From: Sphingomonadales bacterium
GTDB taxonomy: Bacteria; Bacteroidota; Bacteroidia; Flavobacteriales_D; Crocinitomicaceae
Direction: 5' to 3'
Assembly (NCBI GenBank): GCA_016872115.1
Contig: VHBC01000011.1
Coordinates: 1-64,000 of the forward strand
DNA length: 64,000 nucleotides
The translations under genes and the position numbers were made by a program. The notes below the pieces were generated by a model. The model ran no database searches, was not told the DNA's origin, and saw only the letters and a list, made by a program, of their open reading frames with translations. The first letter of the stretch is position 1; every line of letters starts with the position of its first letter. Of this stretch, positions 18,902 through 27,022 are shown in pieces.

Positions 18902-20872
18902 ATGACCAACCAACTCAGCAACGAAAGTTCACCCTACTTGTTACAACATGCCAATAACCCTGTTCATTGGGTAGCATGGTCTGAAGACATTTTTGAGCGA
19001 GCAAAAGCTGAGGATAAACTGCTTTTGATCAGTGTGGGTTATTCTGCTTGTCATTGGTGCCATGTAATGGAGCACGAGTGTTTTAAAGACGAAGAAGTAG
19101 CTGCAATAATGAACGCGCACTTCATCAATGTAAAGGTAGACCGAGAAGAAAGGCCTGATGTTGATCAAATTTACATGACCGCTGTTCAGCTCATGACCCA
19201 AAGAGGCGGTTGGCCGCTCAACTGTTTTACCTTGCCCGACGGCAGGCCCATTTATGGCGGCACGTATTTCCCGAAAGAACAATGGATGCATATTTTGAAA
19301 TCACTTGTGCATACCTACTCCCATGACCGACCCAAAGCCATTGATTATGCACGACAACTACACGAAGGTATTCAACAAGCAGAACTAATTGACGTGCCGC
19401 AAGAAATTTCGGCTTTGAGTGCGGAAAGGCTTTACGAAATGGTGGTGCGCTGGGCAAGAACATTTGATGCTTTTGAAGGAGGCACCAACAAAGCGCCGAA
19501 ATTTCCATTACCGAATAATTGGCTTTTTTTACTCCGCTATGCACAGCTTTTTGACGAGCTCAAAATTGAGAAACAAGTTCAATTGACCCTCGATAAAATG
19601 GCATTTGGCGGTATTTATGATCAAATTGGTGGTGGTTTCACGCGATACAGCGTAGATGTGCTTTGGAAAGTTCCGCATTTTGAAAAAATGCTCTACGACA
19701 ACGCACAACTCATCGGGCTTTATGCCCATGCTTATCAGCATTTCAAGACAGCACATTATAAAGACCTCATCTTTCAAACATTTGAATTTTTGGAGCGCGA
19801 ACTCCTATCAGAATCGGGTGCTTATTACTGCGCGCTTGATGCAGATAGCGAAGGCGAGGAAGGAAAATTTTACTGTTGGAGCTCAACAGAAATAGACCTG
19901 CTTTTTGGCAAAGATGCACCACTTGTCAAAAGATATTATAACGTCAATCAGCTCGGTTTTTGGGAAGAAGATAAATACATTCCACTTCGCAAAGAAACAG
20001 ATGTTGCATTTGCTCAAAAAGAAGGACTAGAATTGGCCAATTGGCTGGCATTTAAAACAAAGATGAATGCTGTATTGCTTAGTGCGCGCGCTCAAAGGAT
20101 ACGTCCGGGTTTGGATTATAAAATTTTAGTCAGCTGGAATGCAATGGCTGCCAAAGGACTCCTTGAAGCATTTCGCGTCTTTGGAGAGGACGTATTTTTA
20201 CTGCGCGCCTTGAAAATTCTAAATTGTATAGAATCAACACAATGGGATGGCAAACAATTGTTTAGGGTCAATACAAACAAACAGCGATATGTTGTCGCAT
20301 TTTTAGAAGATTACGCACATACCATAGAAGCGCTAACCCTTGCATATCAAGCAACAGGAAAGTTAAACTACCTGTATTTTGCAAAAACCCTAACCGAAAA
20401 AGTGGCATCTGAATTTCAACACCCCAAAAGCAAAATGTGCTTTTTTACTCCGACAGACGCTCAGCTGATTAGCCGCAACATGGAGTTGCATGATAACGTC
20501 ATACCATCGAGTAATTCGGTCATGGCCAATGCATTTCTTACTATGGGTATTTATTTTGACAACCAAAATTGGACAGAAAGTGCTAGACAAATGTTACGAA
20601 ATGTTTACGACGGAATGGAAACCTATGGTTCAGGCTACTCCAATTGGGGCTTATTGCTGTGCCGAGAATTACATGCACAAAAACACTGGCATGTTTTGAA
20701 TGATAGCCAGCCAATGGAAGTCTTTAAGTCAACGGTTCAAAGCAATTGTTTACTTTCCTACCACCAAGAATTACCAATATCGAAGGAATATGAAACAAAC
20801 GCCATCTCTGTATGTGAGTATGGCGTTTGTCATATACCAGTTCAAAGTATAGAAGAAGCCTTGCTTTTCTAA
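18902..20872 (+). CDS. YyaL/SPATA20-like protein: thioredoxin-like (DUF255) plus glucosidase-like fold
   Basis: A 656-residue cytosolic protein of the DUF255 family. The N-terminal thioredoxin-like domain (1-170) starts NQLSNESSPYLLQHA and holds the CxxC pair C50HWC53. The remainder is an (alpha/alpha)-barrel similar to six-hairpin glycosidases (AFEGGTNKAPKFP, GGGFTRYSVD, WKVPHFEKMLYDNAQL). The biochemical role is not settled; a redox or chaperone function and a sugar-epimerase-like function have both been suggested for relatives. The stop codon directly abuts the convergent transketolase gene, and a strong inverted repeat lies in its last codons. Confidence 0.9.
   Translation: MTNQLSNESSPYLLQHANNPVHWVAWSEDIFERAKAEDKLLLISVGYSACHWCHVMEHECFKDEEVAAIMNAHFINVKVDREERPDVDQIYMTAVQLMTQRGGWPLNCFTLPDGRPIYGGTYFPKEQWMHILKSLVHTYSHDRPKAIDYARQLHEGIQQAELIDVPQEISALSAERLYEMVVRWARTFDAFEGGTNKAPKFPLPNNWLFLLRYAQLFDELKIEKQVQLTLDKMAFGGIYDQIGGGFTRYSVDVLWKVPHFEKMLYDNAQLIGLYAHAYQHFKTAHYKDLIFQTFEFLERELLSESGAYYCALDADSEGEEGKFYCWSSTEIDLLFGKDAPLVKRYYNVNQLGFWEEDKYIPLRKETDVAFAQKEGLELANWLAFKTKMNAVLLSARAQRIRPGLDYKILVSWNAMAAKGLLEAFRVFGEDVFLLRALKILNCIESTQWDGKQLFRVNTNKQRYVVAFLEDYAHTIEALTLAYQATGKLNYLYFAKTLTEKVASEFQHPKSKMCFFTPTDAQLISRNMELHDNVIPSSNSVMANAFLTMGIYFDNQNWTESARQMLRNVYDGMETYGSGYSNWGLLLCRELHAQKHWHVLNDSQPMEVFKSTVQSNCLLSYHQELPISKEYETNAISVCEYGVCHIPVQSIEEALLF
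20788..20835. repeat. Inverted repeat in the 3' end of the YyaL gene
   Basis: ACAAACGCCAT (20795-20805) and its exact complement ATGGCGTTTGT (20820-20830) form an 11-bp stem with a 14-nt loop. After a 2-nt bulge a further ATATG/CATAT pair extends it to 16 bp. It lies 37 nt before the stop codon of a gene that has no spacer to its convergent neighbour. No T-tract follows on either strand, so it is not a classic intrinsic terminator. Confidence 0.7.
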
Positions 20873-21835
20873 TTAAATGATGTATGGTTTTCTCGCGATA
20901 GCTCTTTTTACAGCTGCTACGACGTCTGGTGTATCAATGTGGTATTTGGTCATGAGTTCCATGGGTGTTCCGGATTCACCGAATGTGTCGTTGACTGCTA
21001 CATATTCTTGAGGCACAGGGTTGTTTCTGCTCAAGACCTGAGAAACGGCCTCGCCCAAACCACCATTCATCATATGCTCCTCGGCAGTAACTACACAGCC
21101 AGTTTTGGCAATCGATTTAAGGATTGCAGCTTCATCTAGCGGCTTAATTGTATGCATATTGATGAGTTCTGCCGATATACCGATTTCGCGCAGTTCTTTA
21201 AGCGCCTCTATTGATTTCCATACCATGTGACCGCAAGCAATGATGGTGACGTCTACTCCTTCTGCCAAAACATCAGCTTTGCCAATCACAAATTCGGCAT
21301 CAGGTTTTACAAAGATTGGCATTACAGGGCGGCCAAAGCGCAAGTAGACGGGGCCTTCGTGCGCTGCGATGGCAATAGTAGCTTGCTTGGTTTGATTGAA
21401 GTCAGCTGGCACAATTACCGTCATGTTGGGCAACATGCGCATCATGCCGATATCTTCCAACACTTGGTGTGTGGCGCCATCTTCTCCGAGCGTAAGGCCT
21501 GCATGCGAAGCACAAATTTTGACGTTTTTCTTGGAATAAGCCACAGACTGACGAATTTGGTCGTAAACACGTCCGGTTGAAAAATTGGCAAAAGTACCTG
21601 TAAATGGGATTTTCCCACCGATAGTCATACCGGCAGCCAAACCAATCATATTGGCTTCGGCAATACCCGTTTGGAAAAAACGATCAGGGTGCGCTTTTTG
21701 AAAGGCATCCATTTTGAGCGAGCCTGTTAAATCCGCACAGAGGGCAACTACATTTGGATTTTGCTCGCCCAATACGGCTAAGCCTTCTCCATATCCTGAA
21801 CGCGTGTCTTTGTTTCCGAGTACTTCAAATTCCAT
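20873..21835 (-). CDS. Transketolase, C-terminal subunit
   Basis: A 320-residue half-transketolase with the pyrimidine-binding domain ([23 protein letters not shown], residues 14-36) and the C-terminal transketolase domain from about 195. The catalytic glutamate and thiamine-ring pocket are in [14 protein letters not shown] and EDGATHQ. With the separate N-terminal subunit at 23187-24026 it should form a complete transketolase of the pentose-phosphate pathway. Split transketolases are known in many bacteria, but the two halves are usually adjacent; here a VWA gene lies between them. Confidence 0.92.
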   Translation of the reverse strand: MEFEVLGNKDTRSGYGEGLAVLGEQNPNVVALCADLTGSLKMDAFQKAHPDRFFQTGIAEANMIGLAAGMTIGGKIPFTGTFANFSTGRVYDQIRQSVAYSKKNVKICASHAGLTLGEDGATHQVLEDIGMMRMLPNMTVIVPADFNQTKQATIAIAAHEGPVYLRFGRPVMPIFVKPDAEFVIGKADVLAEGVDVTIIACGHMVWKSIEALKELREIGISAELINMHTIKPLDEAAILKSIAKTGCVVTAEEHMMNGGLGEAVSQVLSRNNPVPQEYVAVNDTFGESGTPMELMTKYHIDTPDVVAAVKRAIARKPYII

Positions 21836-21837
21836 TT

Positions 21838-23187
21838 TTATAAACTTAAATTCGTGACTTTTAAAGAGGTAATATTGAACTTTTTTTCTTTTGTATAGGT
21901 ACTTGACCGTTGGTCTTTTTCACGGTAGATGACCTTGTAGACACCGGGCTGTAATTTAATGGTGCCTTTGTTTTGGTTATATGGCAAATCGAGAACCCAC
22001 TCCCATTGACCGGGGTTGCGCTCGTAAAAAAGCTGAGCAACAATTCCTTTTGGTACTTGATATATAAATTGCCCTGCCGCAGGAATATCAATACTTGTGA
22101 GCTTGGATTGTTCGATTTTGACTTCCTTGTAAATACGCGGTATGGTCAAGATCTCTAATTGATAGGTTCCAACCAAATACTTTTGGATTTCGCCGAGTTG
22201 TTGAACGTGTAAAGTAGACGTTCCAGGAATTTGAATAATTCTGGATTCAATGCGACTGCCTTCTGGGCTTTTCACTGAGGTGATTGTGAGTTGTCCTTGC
22301 CCAGCAGGTACTTGAATGGTGTTATGGGTGTGCGGTACAATTGCGATATTGTTTTTGGCAATTGACGGCAAGGTTGCCACTCGTAAATCGTATTTGATGG
22401 AAGGATCTAGAACTAAAGTATCTGGTAAATTTTTCCGATTCAGAGTATGCATATAAGTATACTTTAAATTAGAGGTACCCGCTTCATATAAAAACATACT
22501 GACGTTGGTTTCTAATGGTTTACCATCTACAGTATTCAGATTGATTTGAACAGTTGTGTTGAGTAGCGCTTTAGACAAAATATTAGATAATACATTTTCA
22601 AATGCAGCTTTGCTTTCGGCGTCGGTGTAACTGCCGATACACTCAAATTTGTCGAGGTAACTGAGGTCCATGCCAAGACCAATCACAAAAGGTGTGACTT
22701 TGACGCCCTTATCTCTGAGTTTTCTGGCTACCAAGCAAGGATCGTTGTCACAAGATTCGAGGCCATCAGTGATGAGGATAATAAAATTGCGGGCTAGTGT
22801 ATCAGGAAAATCTGCAGCCGCAGCCTCTAAGGAGCGTGCTATTGGCGTTGCCCCCTTTGCTTGTAATCCTTTGATTTTGGTTTTGATGGCATCAATATTG
22901 GCCGGACCAAAAGCCACTTCTAATTTGGTGTCTTGGCAATCTTGATAAGTGTTGGTGACATTTGACTGATGGCCGTAAACGCGCAAGGCGAGTTCGAGGT
23001 CTGGGACGCCGCGCAAGCTTTCGATGCTTTTGATCAAGACTTCTTTGGCGGCGGACATTCGGGTTTGGTTATTCCAGTCCAGATTCATGGAATTTGAGGC
23101 ATCCAATATAAAGAGTATGCGCGTAGTGGTTTGGGTCCAGCCTAAACTAAAACAAGTCAGTAATATGAAGCACCCTATTGCTTTCAC
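21838..23187 (-). CDS. Secreted VWA-domain protein
   Basis: I choose GTG at 23187, giving 449 residues that begin with a good signal peptide (residues 1-18, ending LGWTQ). It shares one base with the TAG stop of the preceding gene (TAGTG). A longer frame begins at 23265 but overlaps that gene by 79 nt. The von Willebrand A domain (about 20-205) keeps the metal-binding MIDAS residues: D29ASNS33, the Thr of GATPIARS and the Asp of TDGLES. Three beta-sandwich-like segments follow. VWA domains bind proteins through a metal ion; no partner is known. It sits exactly between the two transketolase halves, probably in the same operon. Confidence 0.82.
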   Translation of the reverse strand: MKAIGCFILLTCFSLGWTQTTTRILFILDASNSMNLDWNNQTRMSAAKEVLIKSIESLRGVPDLELALRVYGHQSNVTNTYQDCQDTKLEVAFGPANIDAIKTKIKGLQAKGATPIARSLEAAAADFPDTLARNFIILITDGLESCDNDPCLVARKLRDKGVKVTPFVIGLGMDLSYLDKFECIGSYTDAESKAAFENVLSNILSKALLNTTVQINLNTVDGKPLETNVSMFLYEAGTSNLKYTYMHTLNRKNLPDTLVLDPSIKYDLRVATLPSIAKNNIAIVPHTHNTIQVPAGQGQLTITSVKSPEGSRIESRIIQIPGTSTLHVQQLGEIQKYLVGTYQLEILTIPRIYKEVKIEQSKLTSIDIPAAGQFIYQVPKGIVAQLFYERNPGQWEWVLDLPYNQNKGTIKLQPGVYKVIYREKDQRSSTYTKEKKFNITSLKVTNLSL

Positions 23188-24026
23188 TAGTAGTCGCCTA
23201 AGGTTTCTTCGAGTTGATCGAGGGCCACTTGCAATTGCTCGGCGTTTGGCGCTACACCATGCCATTTGTGCGAACCCATCATGTAATCTACACCTTGGCC
23301 CATTTCTGTTTTCATAATAATGACCACCGGCTTACCTTTTCCTGTCATGGATTTGGCTTGTTGCATGGTGCTGCGAATGCTATCAAAATCGTGGCCGTTC
23401 ATATGTAAGACATCCCAACCAAATGCGTGCCATTTTTGAGCGAGGTCGCCTAGTGATAATACTTCATCGACGTCACCATCAATTTGACGGCCGTTGGCGT
23501 CAATGGTTGCGATGATGTTGTCTACTTTATTGGCTGCCGCATACATGGCGGCTTCCCAAATTTGTCCTTCTTGCAATTCACCATCGCCATGAAGGGTGTA
23601 AACTAAAGTTGGGTCTTGATTGAGTTTTTTAATTTGTGCGGCACCAACCCCCACAGACAAACCTTGTCCGAGAGATCCGGAAGCCATGCGCACACCAGGT
23701 AAATTTTTATCAGTAGAGGGGTGCCCTTGTAAACGTGTGCCTAATTTTCTGAAAGTGCCAAGTTCTGCGGCAGGAAAATAACCTGCTCTTGCCAATACAC
23801 TGTACCACACTGGAGAAATGTGGCCGTTAGAAAGAAAGAAAAGGTCTTCGTTTTTGCCATCCATGTCAAATGCAGGGTTATGCTGCATCTGCTCAAAATA
23901 GAGGTACGTTAGAAAATCAGTGCAGCCAAGAGAACCCCCAGGATGACCTGAGTTCACGGCCGAAACCATTCTAACGATATCTCTTCTGACTTGGGAGGCA
24001 ATTGCTGCCAATGCGTTGTTTTCCAT
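23187..24026 (-). CDS. Transketolase, N-terminal subunit
   Basis: A 279-residue thiamine-diphosphate-binding half of transketolase. It holds SGHPGGSLGCTDFLTYLYF with its cofactor-contacting His, the HGDGELQEGQIWEA motif that binds Mg-ThDP (GDG...x(20-30)..N), and DANGRQIDG. It pairs with the C-terminal subunit encoded 1.4 kb downstream. The catalytic chemistry is two-carbon ketol transfer between sugar phosphates in the cytoplasm. Confidence 0.93.
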   Translation of the reverse strand: MENNALAAIASQVRRDIVRMVSAVNSGHPGGSLGCTDFLTYLYFEQMQHNPAFDMDGKNEDLFFLSNGHISPVWYSVLARAGYFPAAELGTFRKLGTRLQGHPSTDKNLPGVRMASGSLGQGLSVGVGAAQIKKLNQDPTLVYTLHGDGELQEGQIWEAAMYAAANKVDNIIATIDANGRQIDGDVDEVLSLGDLAQKWHAFGWDVLHMNGHDFDSIRSTMQQAKSMTGKGKPVVIIMKTEMGQGVDYMMGSHKWHGVAPNAEQLQVALDQLEETLGDY

Positions 24027-24052
24027 GATAAATTGTTGTGCTTTTGGTCCTA

Positions 24053-24060
24053 CAAAGCTA
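24053..24060 (-). promoter_or_regulatory. -7 box of the split transketolase operon
   Basis: A perfect TAGCTTTG on the minus strand lies 26 nt before the ATG at 24026. The -33 element is not clear. Confidence 0.45.
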
Positions 24061-24151
24061 CGTTTTATTAACTTAGACTTCGTTTTAAAACTTTGAACAT
24101 TTGATGCAACTTTTCAACGGGTTTTTGCGTCTTCAATCGAATTCTATATTT

Positions 24152-24526
24152 ATGAAACTACTTTACACCTTTCTTTTTGCCTTCTTGAGCCTCCAATCTT
24201 GGTCGCAAAACCTCGAATCCCAGCTTAGCAAAACTTATTCCAAAGAGGAAATTGCTGAATTCAAAGCTTCTAACTCCTTGCCGCTTTACGAGTACGCACT
24301 TACGCATGCTTGCTATTTAATAGACGCACCCCAAGGAAAAGATATAAGTCAATTTCCGGTTTTTGATTTGCTTTTGCCCCAATATCCAGAACCAATCGTG
24401 TTTACCAATTACAGCATTCGTATTTTAGATAAAACGCAATACTACTTAGTTGCCAACACCAATAAAATATTGGTGGTCAAGTCGAAAAATATCCTTTCAT
24501 TAGAAATGCAAAATCAGAAAAAATGA
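24152..24526 (+). CDS. Small exported protein of unknown function
   Basis: I choose ATG 24152, giving 124 residues that start with a signal peptide (MKLLYTFLFAFLSLQSWSQ). An in-frame ATG at 24101 would only add an unlikely polar leader. The mature part is about 105 residues with alternating alpha and beta character and is unrecognised. Its stop overlaps the start of the large T9SS protein by 4 nt (ATGA), so the two are translationally coupled and may work together outside the cytoplasm. Confidence 0.72.
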   Translation: MKLLYTFLFAFLSLQSWSQNLESQLSKTYSKEEIAEFKASNSLPLYEYALTHACYLIDAPQGKDISQFPVFDLLLPQYPEPIVFTNYSIRILDKTQYYLVANTNKILVVKSKNILSLEMQNQKK

Positions 24527-26991
24527 AACTAATTCTACGCTCAACTCTTTTCCTATTTGGGTTCATTTCTTCTGTTCAAGCGCAAGTAACCCTTACCCTT
24601 ACAGGCCCAGACTACAACCAAGGCAACCCACTCAACTGTGCCGGTATTGTTCCAACGGGTGGTACAAACTTTATTGACGGTGTGGGTAATTACACTCCCA
24701 ACATGGACGAAACACTTGTTTTGTGCCCAGACCCCAATCAAGGTTCTAAAGTTTCTATTGCGTTTGCAACCAATATAGGTTTCGAGTGGAATGTTCACCC
24801 AACAGATACGCTCTATATCTACGACGGTCCGACTACAGCGGCACCACTCATTGGTGCCTATAACAGTGGCACCAACCCAGTTGGGCTTTTTGCACAAGCC
24901 TCATGGAACAACCCAACAGGTTGTCTTACGCTTCGGTTCCGTTCAAATGGCGCCAACGAAGGGACAGGCTGGGTTGCTAATGTTGCTTGTGGCAATCCGC
25001 CGCAACCAATTGTTCCTCATGTAGAAGCACTAAAAAACGGTAGCGGAACTAACATTATGAATCCGTTGGATACTGGTTATGTAGACCTCTGCCCTGGGGA
25101 CAGCGTGCTGCTCAAGGCGCTGCCTTCTTTTCCGTATTCACTCGAAAATGCCAATACCGGATATTCCCAAAACTCTAACAACTGTACTTTTACTTGGACC
25201 ATCGGCGGCGTGGGTCAATTCACCGGTAGTCAAATTTGGTTTACTCCCACCAGCAGCACTGGCTACTATGTAGACCTCGCCATTACAGATCAATTTCCCC
25301 AAACCATACATACCAACTTCAAAGTTCGCGTTTCAGTGCCGCCAATTTTTGCCGGCACAGGCCCTTTAGAAGACACCGTTTGTTTGGGTCAAAATTCTTA
25401 CCTCATTGGTGGTGTTACCCCCCAAGATACCGTTGGCATTGATATTCCTGGAGGGACTTTTCAAATTGGAGGCACTTTTGCTGGCCTCACTTTCCTTCCC
25501 GACGGAGCTGGCCAAATGTATCAAACCAACATTCCAATGTCCGGGTTTGACTCTACCGCCGTCATCACCACAGGAGCGGATATCGATCAAATTTGTTTGG
25601 ATATCGAACACTCCTATATCGGCGACCTTGAAATCGCACTCACGTGTCCGAATGGAACTACCGTTTCTCTTATGAATGCCTATAATCAAACGCCATTTGG
25701 TTGGACCGAACTCGTGCCTGGTGGTTGTGGCAATGGCATTGGCACCTTTTTAGGTAACGACACCAACATAGATGGTGGCAATCCTGGCTCACCGGTCTGG
25801 ACCTACTGCTTTTCAACAACAAGCAATACTTTCAATACCATTTGCGCAGAAAACGCAGCTGGAAATATAATAATTAACGACTACGGCTTCCCATCTATGA
25901 ATCCCAATGGAGTTTATCTTCCGGATGGTGACTTTAATCAGTTTGCAGGCTGCCCTATCAATGGCAACTGGACTATTTCAGTCCAAGACAATCAGGGAAT
26001 TGACGACGGCTACATCTTTTCTTGGGGAATTTATTTTAACGCCTCTTTATATCCTGAAAGCGAAGGCTACCAAAACTATGTGGTTACCGAAGCTTGGGCA
26101 AGTGACCCTACTATTATCTCGGGTCAAAACGATACGCTTATCGTCATTCAACCGAGTACCCCCGGTATTACCAACTACACTTACGGCATCACCGATAACT
26201 TTGGCTGTCAGTACGACACCACCGTTTCGTTCATCGTATTGCCACGCCCAGCGATTTTCTCTGATACTGCCATTTGTCACTATAACTATTTTGTTGGCAA
26301 CACCAGTGCTTATGCCGGCGGCCAATGGTATGCACTCGATACAGCTGTTCATTTTATACCGAGTAATTTGGTCGACAACCCTCAAATTATGACCTATAAT
26401 ATGGGAGGGGTTTATCCAGTATTTTACGTGGACAACGCTTGTCAGGATACTGTTTCGTCGAGCATTGAATTCATGCCGTACGTCTACGCAACCATTTTTG
26501 ACTCTGCAATATGTCAGGGTGCAAGTTTATGGCTCAATCCATATGTTATCAATACCCCGCCACTACAAAATGGCTACAGCCCACCGATTTACGGGCAATG
26601 GTGGGACGGCAGTACAGAAGTGCCGAGACTGGCAACAGAAGCCGGCAATTACATTTATACGGCCCAAAATGCATGCAACACCATTTCCGATACAGCTCAA
26701 ATTACCTATAAACCTTGTGATATTACAGCGCCAAACGTTGTGGTACTCTCATCTACGAATGGCAACGAAGCATTTTATGTCAATTATGAAGGCATTGCAT
26801 CTTTCAATTGTGCTATTTTGAATCGATGGGGGAATGTGATTTTTGAATACACGAATCCCGCCGATAAATGGTACGGCAAAACCCAAGCAGGTGACACCGT
26901 TGAAGAAGGCACTTACTTTTATCGCATTGATGCAGTACTAGATGGAGGCATTGAACTTCAAAAACACGGATTTGTCGTGTTGAAGTACTAA
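24523..26991 (+). CDS. T9SS type-B cargo with CUB and P domains
   Basis: An 822-residue exported protein. A signal peptide (1-20) is followed by a CUB-like domain at about 22-150 (TDTLYIYDGP, GCLTLRFRSN) and by Ig-like linkers. A proprotein-convertase P-domain follows at about 335-510 (ICLDIEHSYIGDLEIALTCPNGT, PINGNWTISVQDNQGIDDG), then further cysteine-bearing repeats. The end is a type-B T9SS sorting domain (FNCAILNRWGNVIFEY ... GTYFYRID), also called the gliding motility-associated C-terminal domain. No catalytic domain is evident, so an adhesin or surface-binding role is the simplest guess. Confidence 0.85.
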   Translation: MKLILRSTLFLFGFISSVQAQVTLTLTGPDYNQGNPLNCAGIVPTGGTNFIDGVGNYTPNMDETLVLCPDPNQGSKVSIAFATNIGFEWNVHPTDTLYIYDGPTTAAPLIGAYNSGTNPVGLFAQASWNNPTGCLTLRFRSNGANEGTGWVANVACGNPPQPIVPHVEALKNGSGTNIMNPLDTGYVDLCPGDSVLLKALPSFPYSLENANTGYSQNSNNCTFTWTIGGVGQFTGSQIWFTPTSSTGYYVDLAITDQFPQTIHTNFKVRVSVPPIFAGTGPLEDTVCLGQNSYLIGGVTPQDTVGIDIPGGTFQIGGTFAGLTFLPDGAGQMYQTNIPMSGFDSTAVITTGADIDQICLDIEHSYIGDLEIALTCPNGTTVSLMNAYNQTPFGWTELVPGGCGNGIGTFLGNDTNIDGGNPGSPVWTYCFSTTSNTFNTICAENAAGNIIINDYGFPSMNPNGVYLPDGDFNQFAGCPINGNWTISVQDNQGIDDGYIFSWGIYFNASLYPESEGYQNYVVTEAWASDPTIISGQNDTLIVIQPSTPGITNYTYGITDNFGCQYDTTVSFIVLPRPAIFSDTAICHYNYFVGNTSAYAGGQWYALDTAVHFIPSNLVDNPQIMTYNMGGVYPVFYVDNACQDTVSSSIEFMPYVYATIFDSAICQGASLWLNPYVINTPPLQNGYSPPIYGQWWDGSTEVPRLATEAGNYIYTAQNACNTISDTAQITYKPCDITAPNVVVLSSTNGNEAFYVNYEGIASFNCAILNRWGNVIFEYTNPADKWYGKTQAGDTVEEGTYFYRIDAVLDGGIELQKHGFVVLKY

Positions 26992-26998
26992 CATTGCT

Positions 26999-27006
26999 TA
27001 TTTTTG
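26999..27006 (+). promoter_or_regulatory. -7 box of hutU
   Basis: TATTTTTG fits TAnnTTTG and lies 16 nt before the hutU ATG, just after the stop of the preceding gene. A TTTG at 26971 is 24 nt upstream, slightly farther than usual for a -33 element. Confidence 0.45.
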
Positions 27007-27022
27007 TGGCAAAATCATAAAC

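Noticed and set aside
20788-20835. Intrinsic terminator at the YyaL/transketolase junction
   Set aside because: The stem is strong but no T-tract follows on either strand, so I list it as an inverted repeat only.
23188-23265. Longer N-terminus for the VWA protein
   Set aside because: It would put a basic, polar leader in front of a good signal peptide and overlap the transketolase gene by 79 nt.
25907-26392. A 161-codon frame inside the T9SS type-B gene
   Set aside because: It lies in another frame of a well-supported coding region and has a low-complexity, non-protein-like composition.
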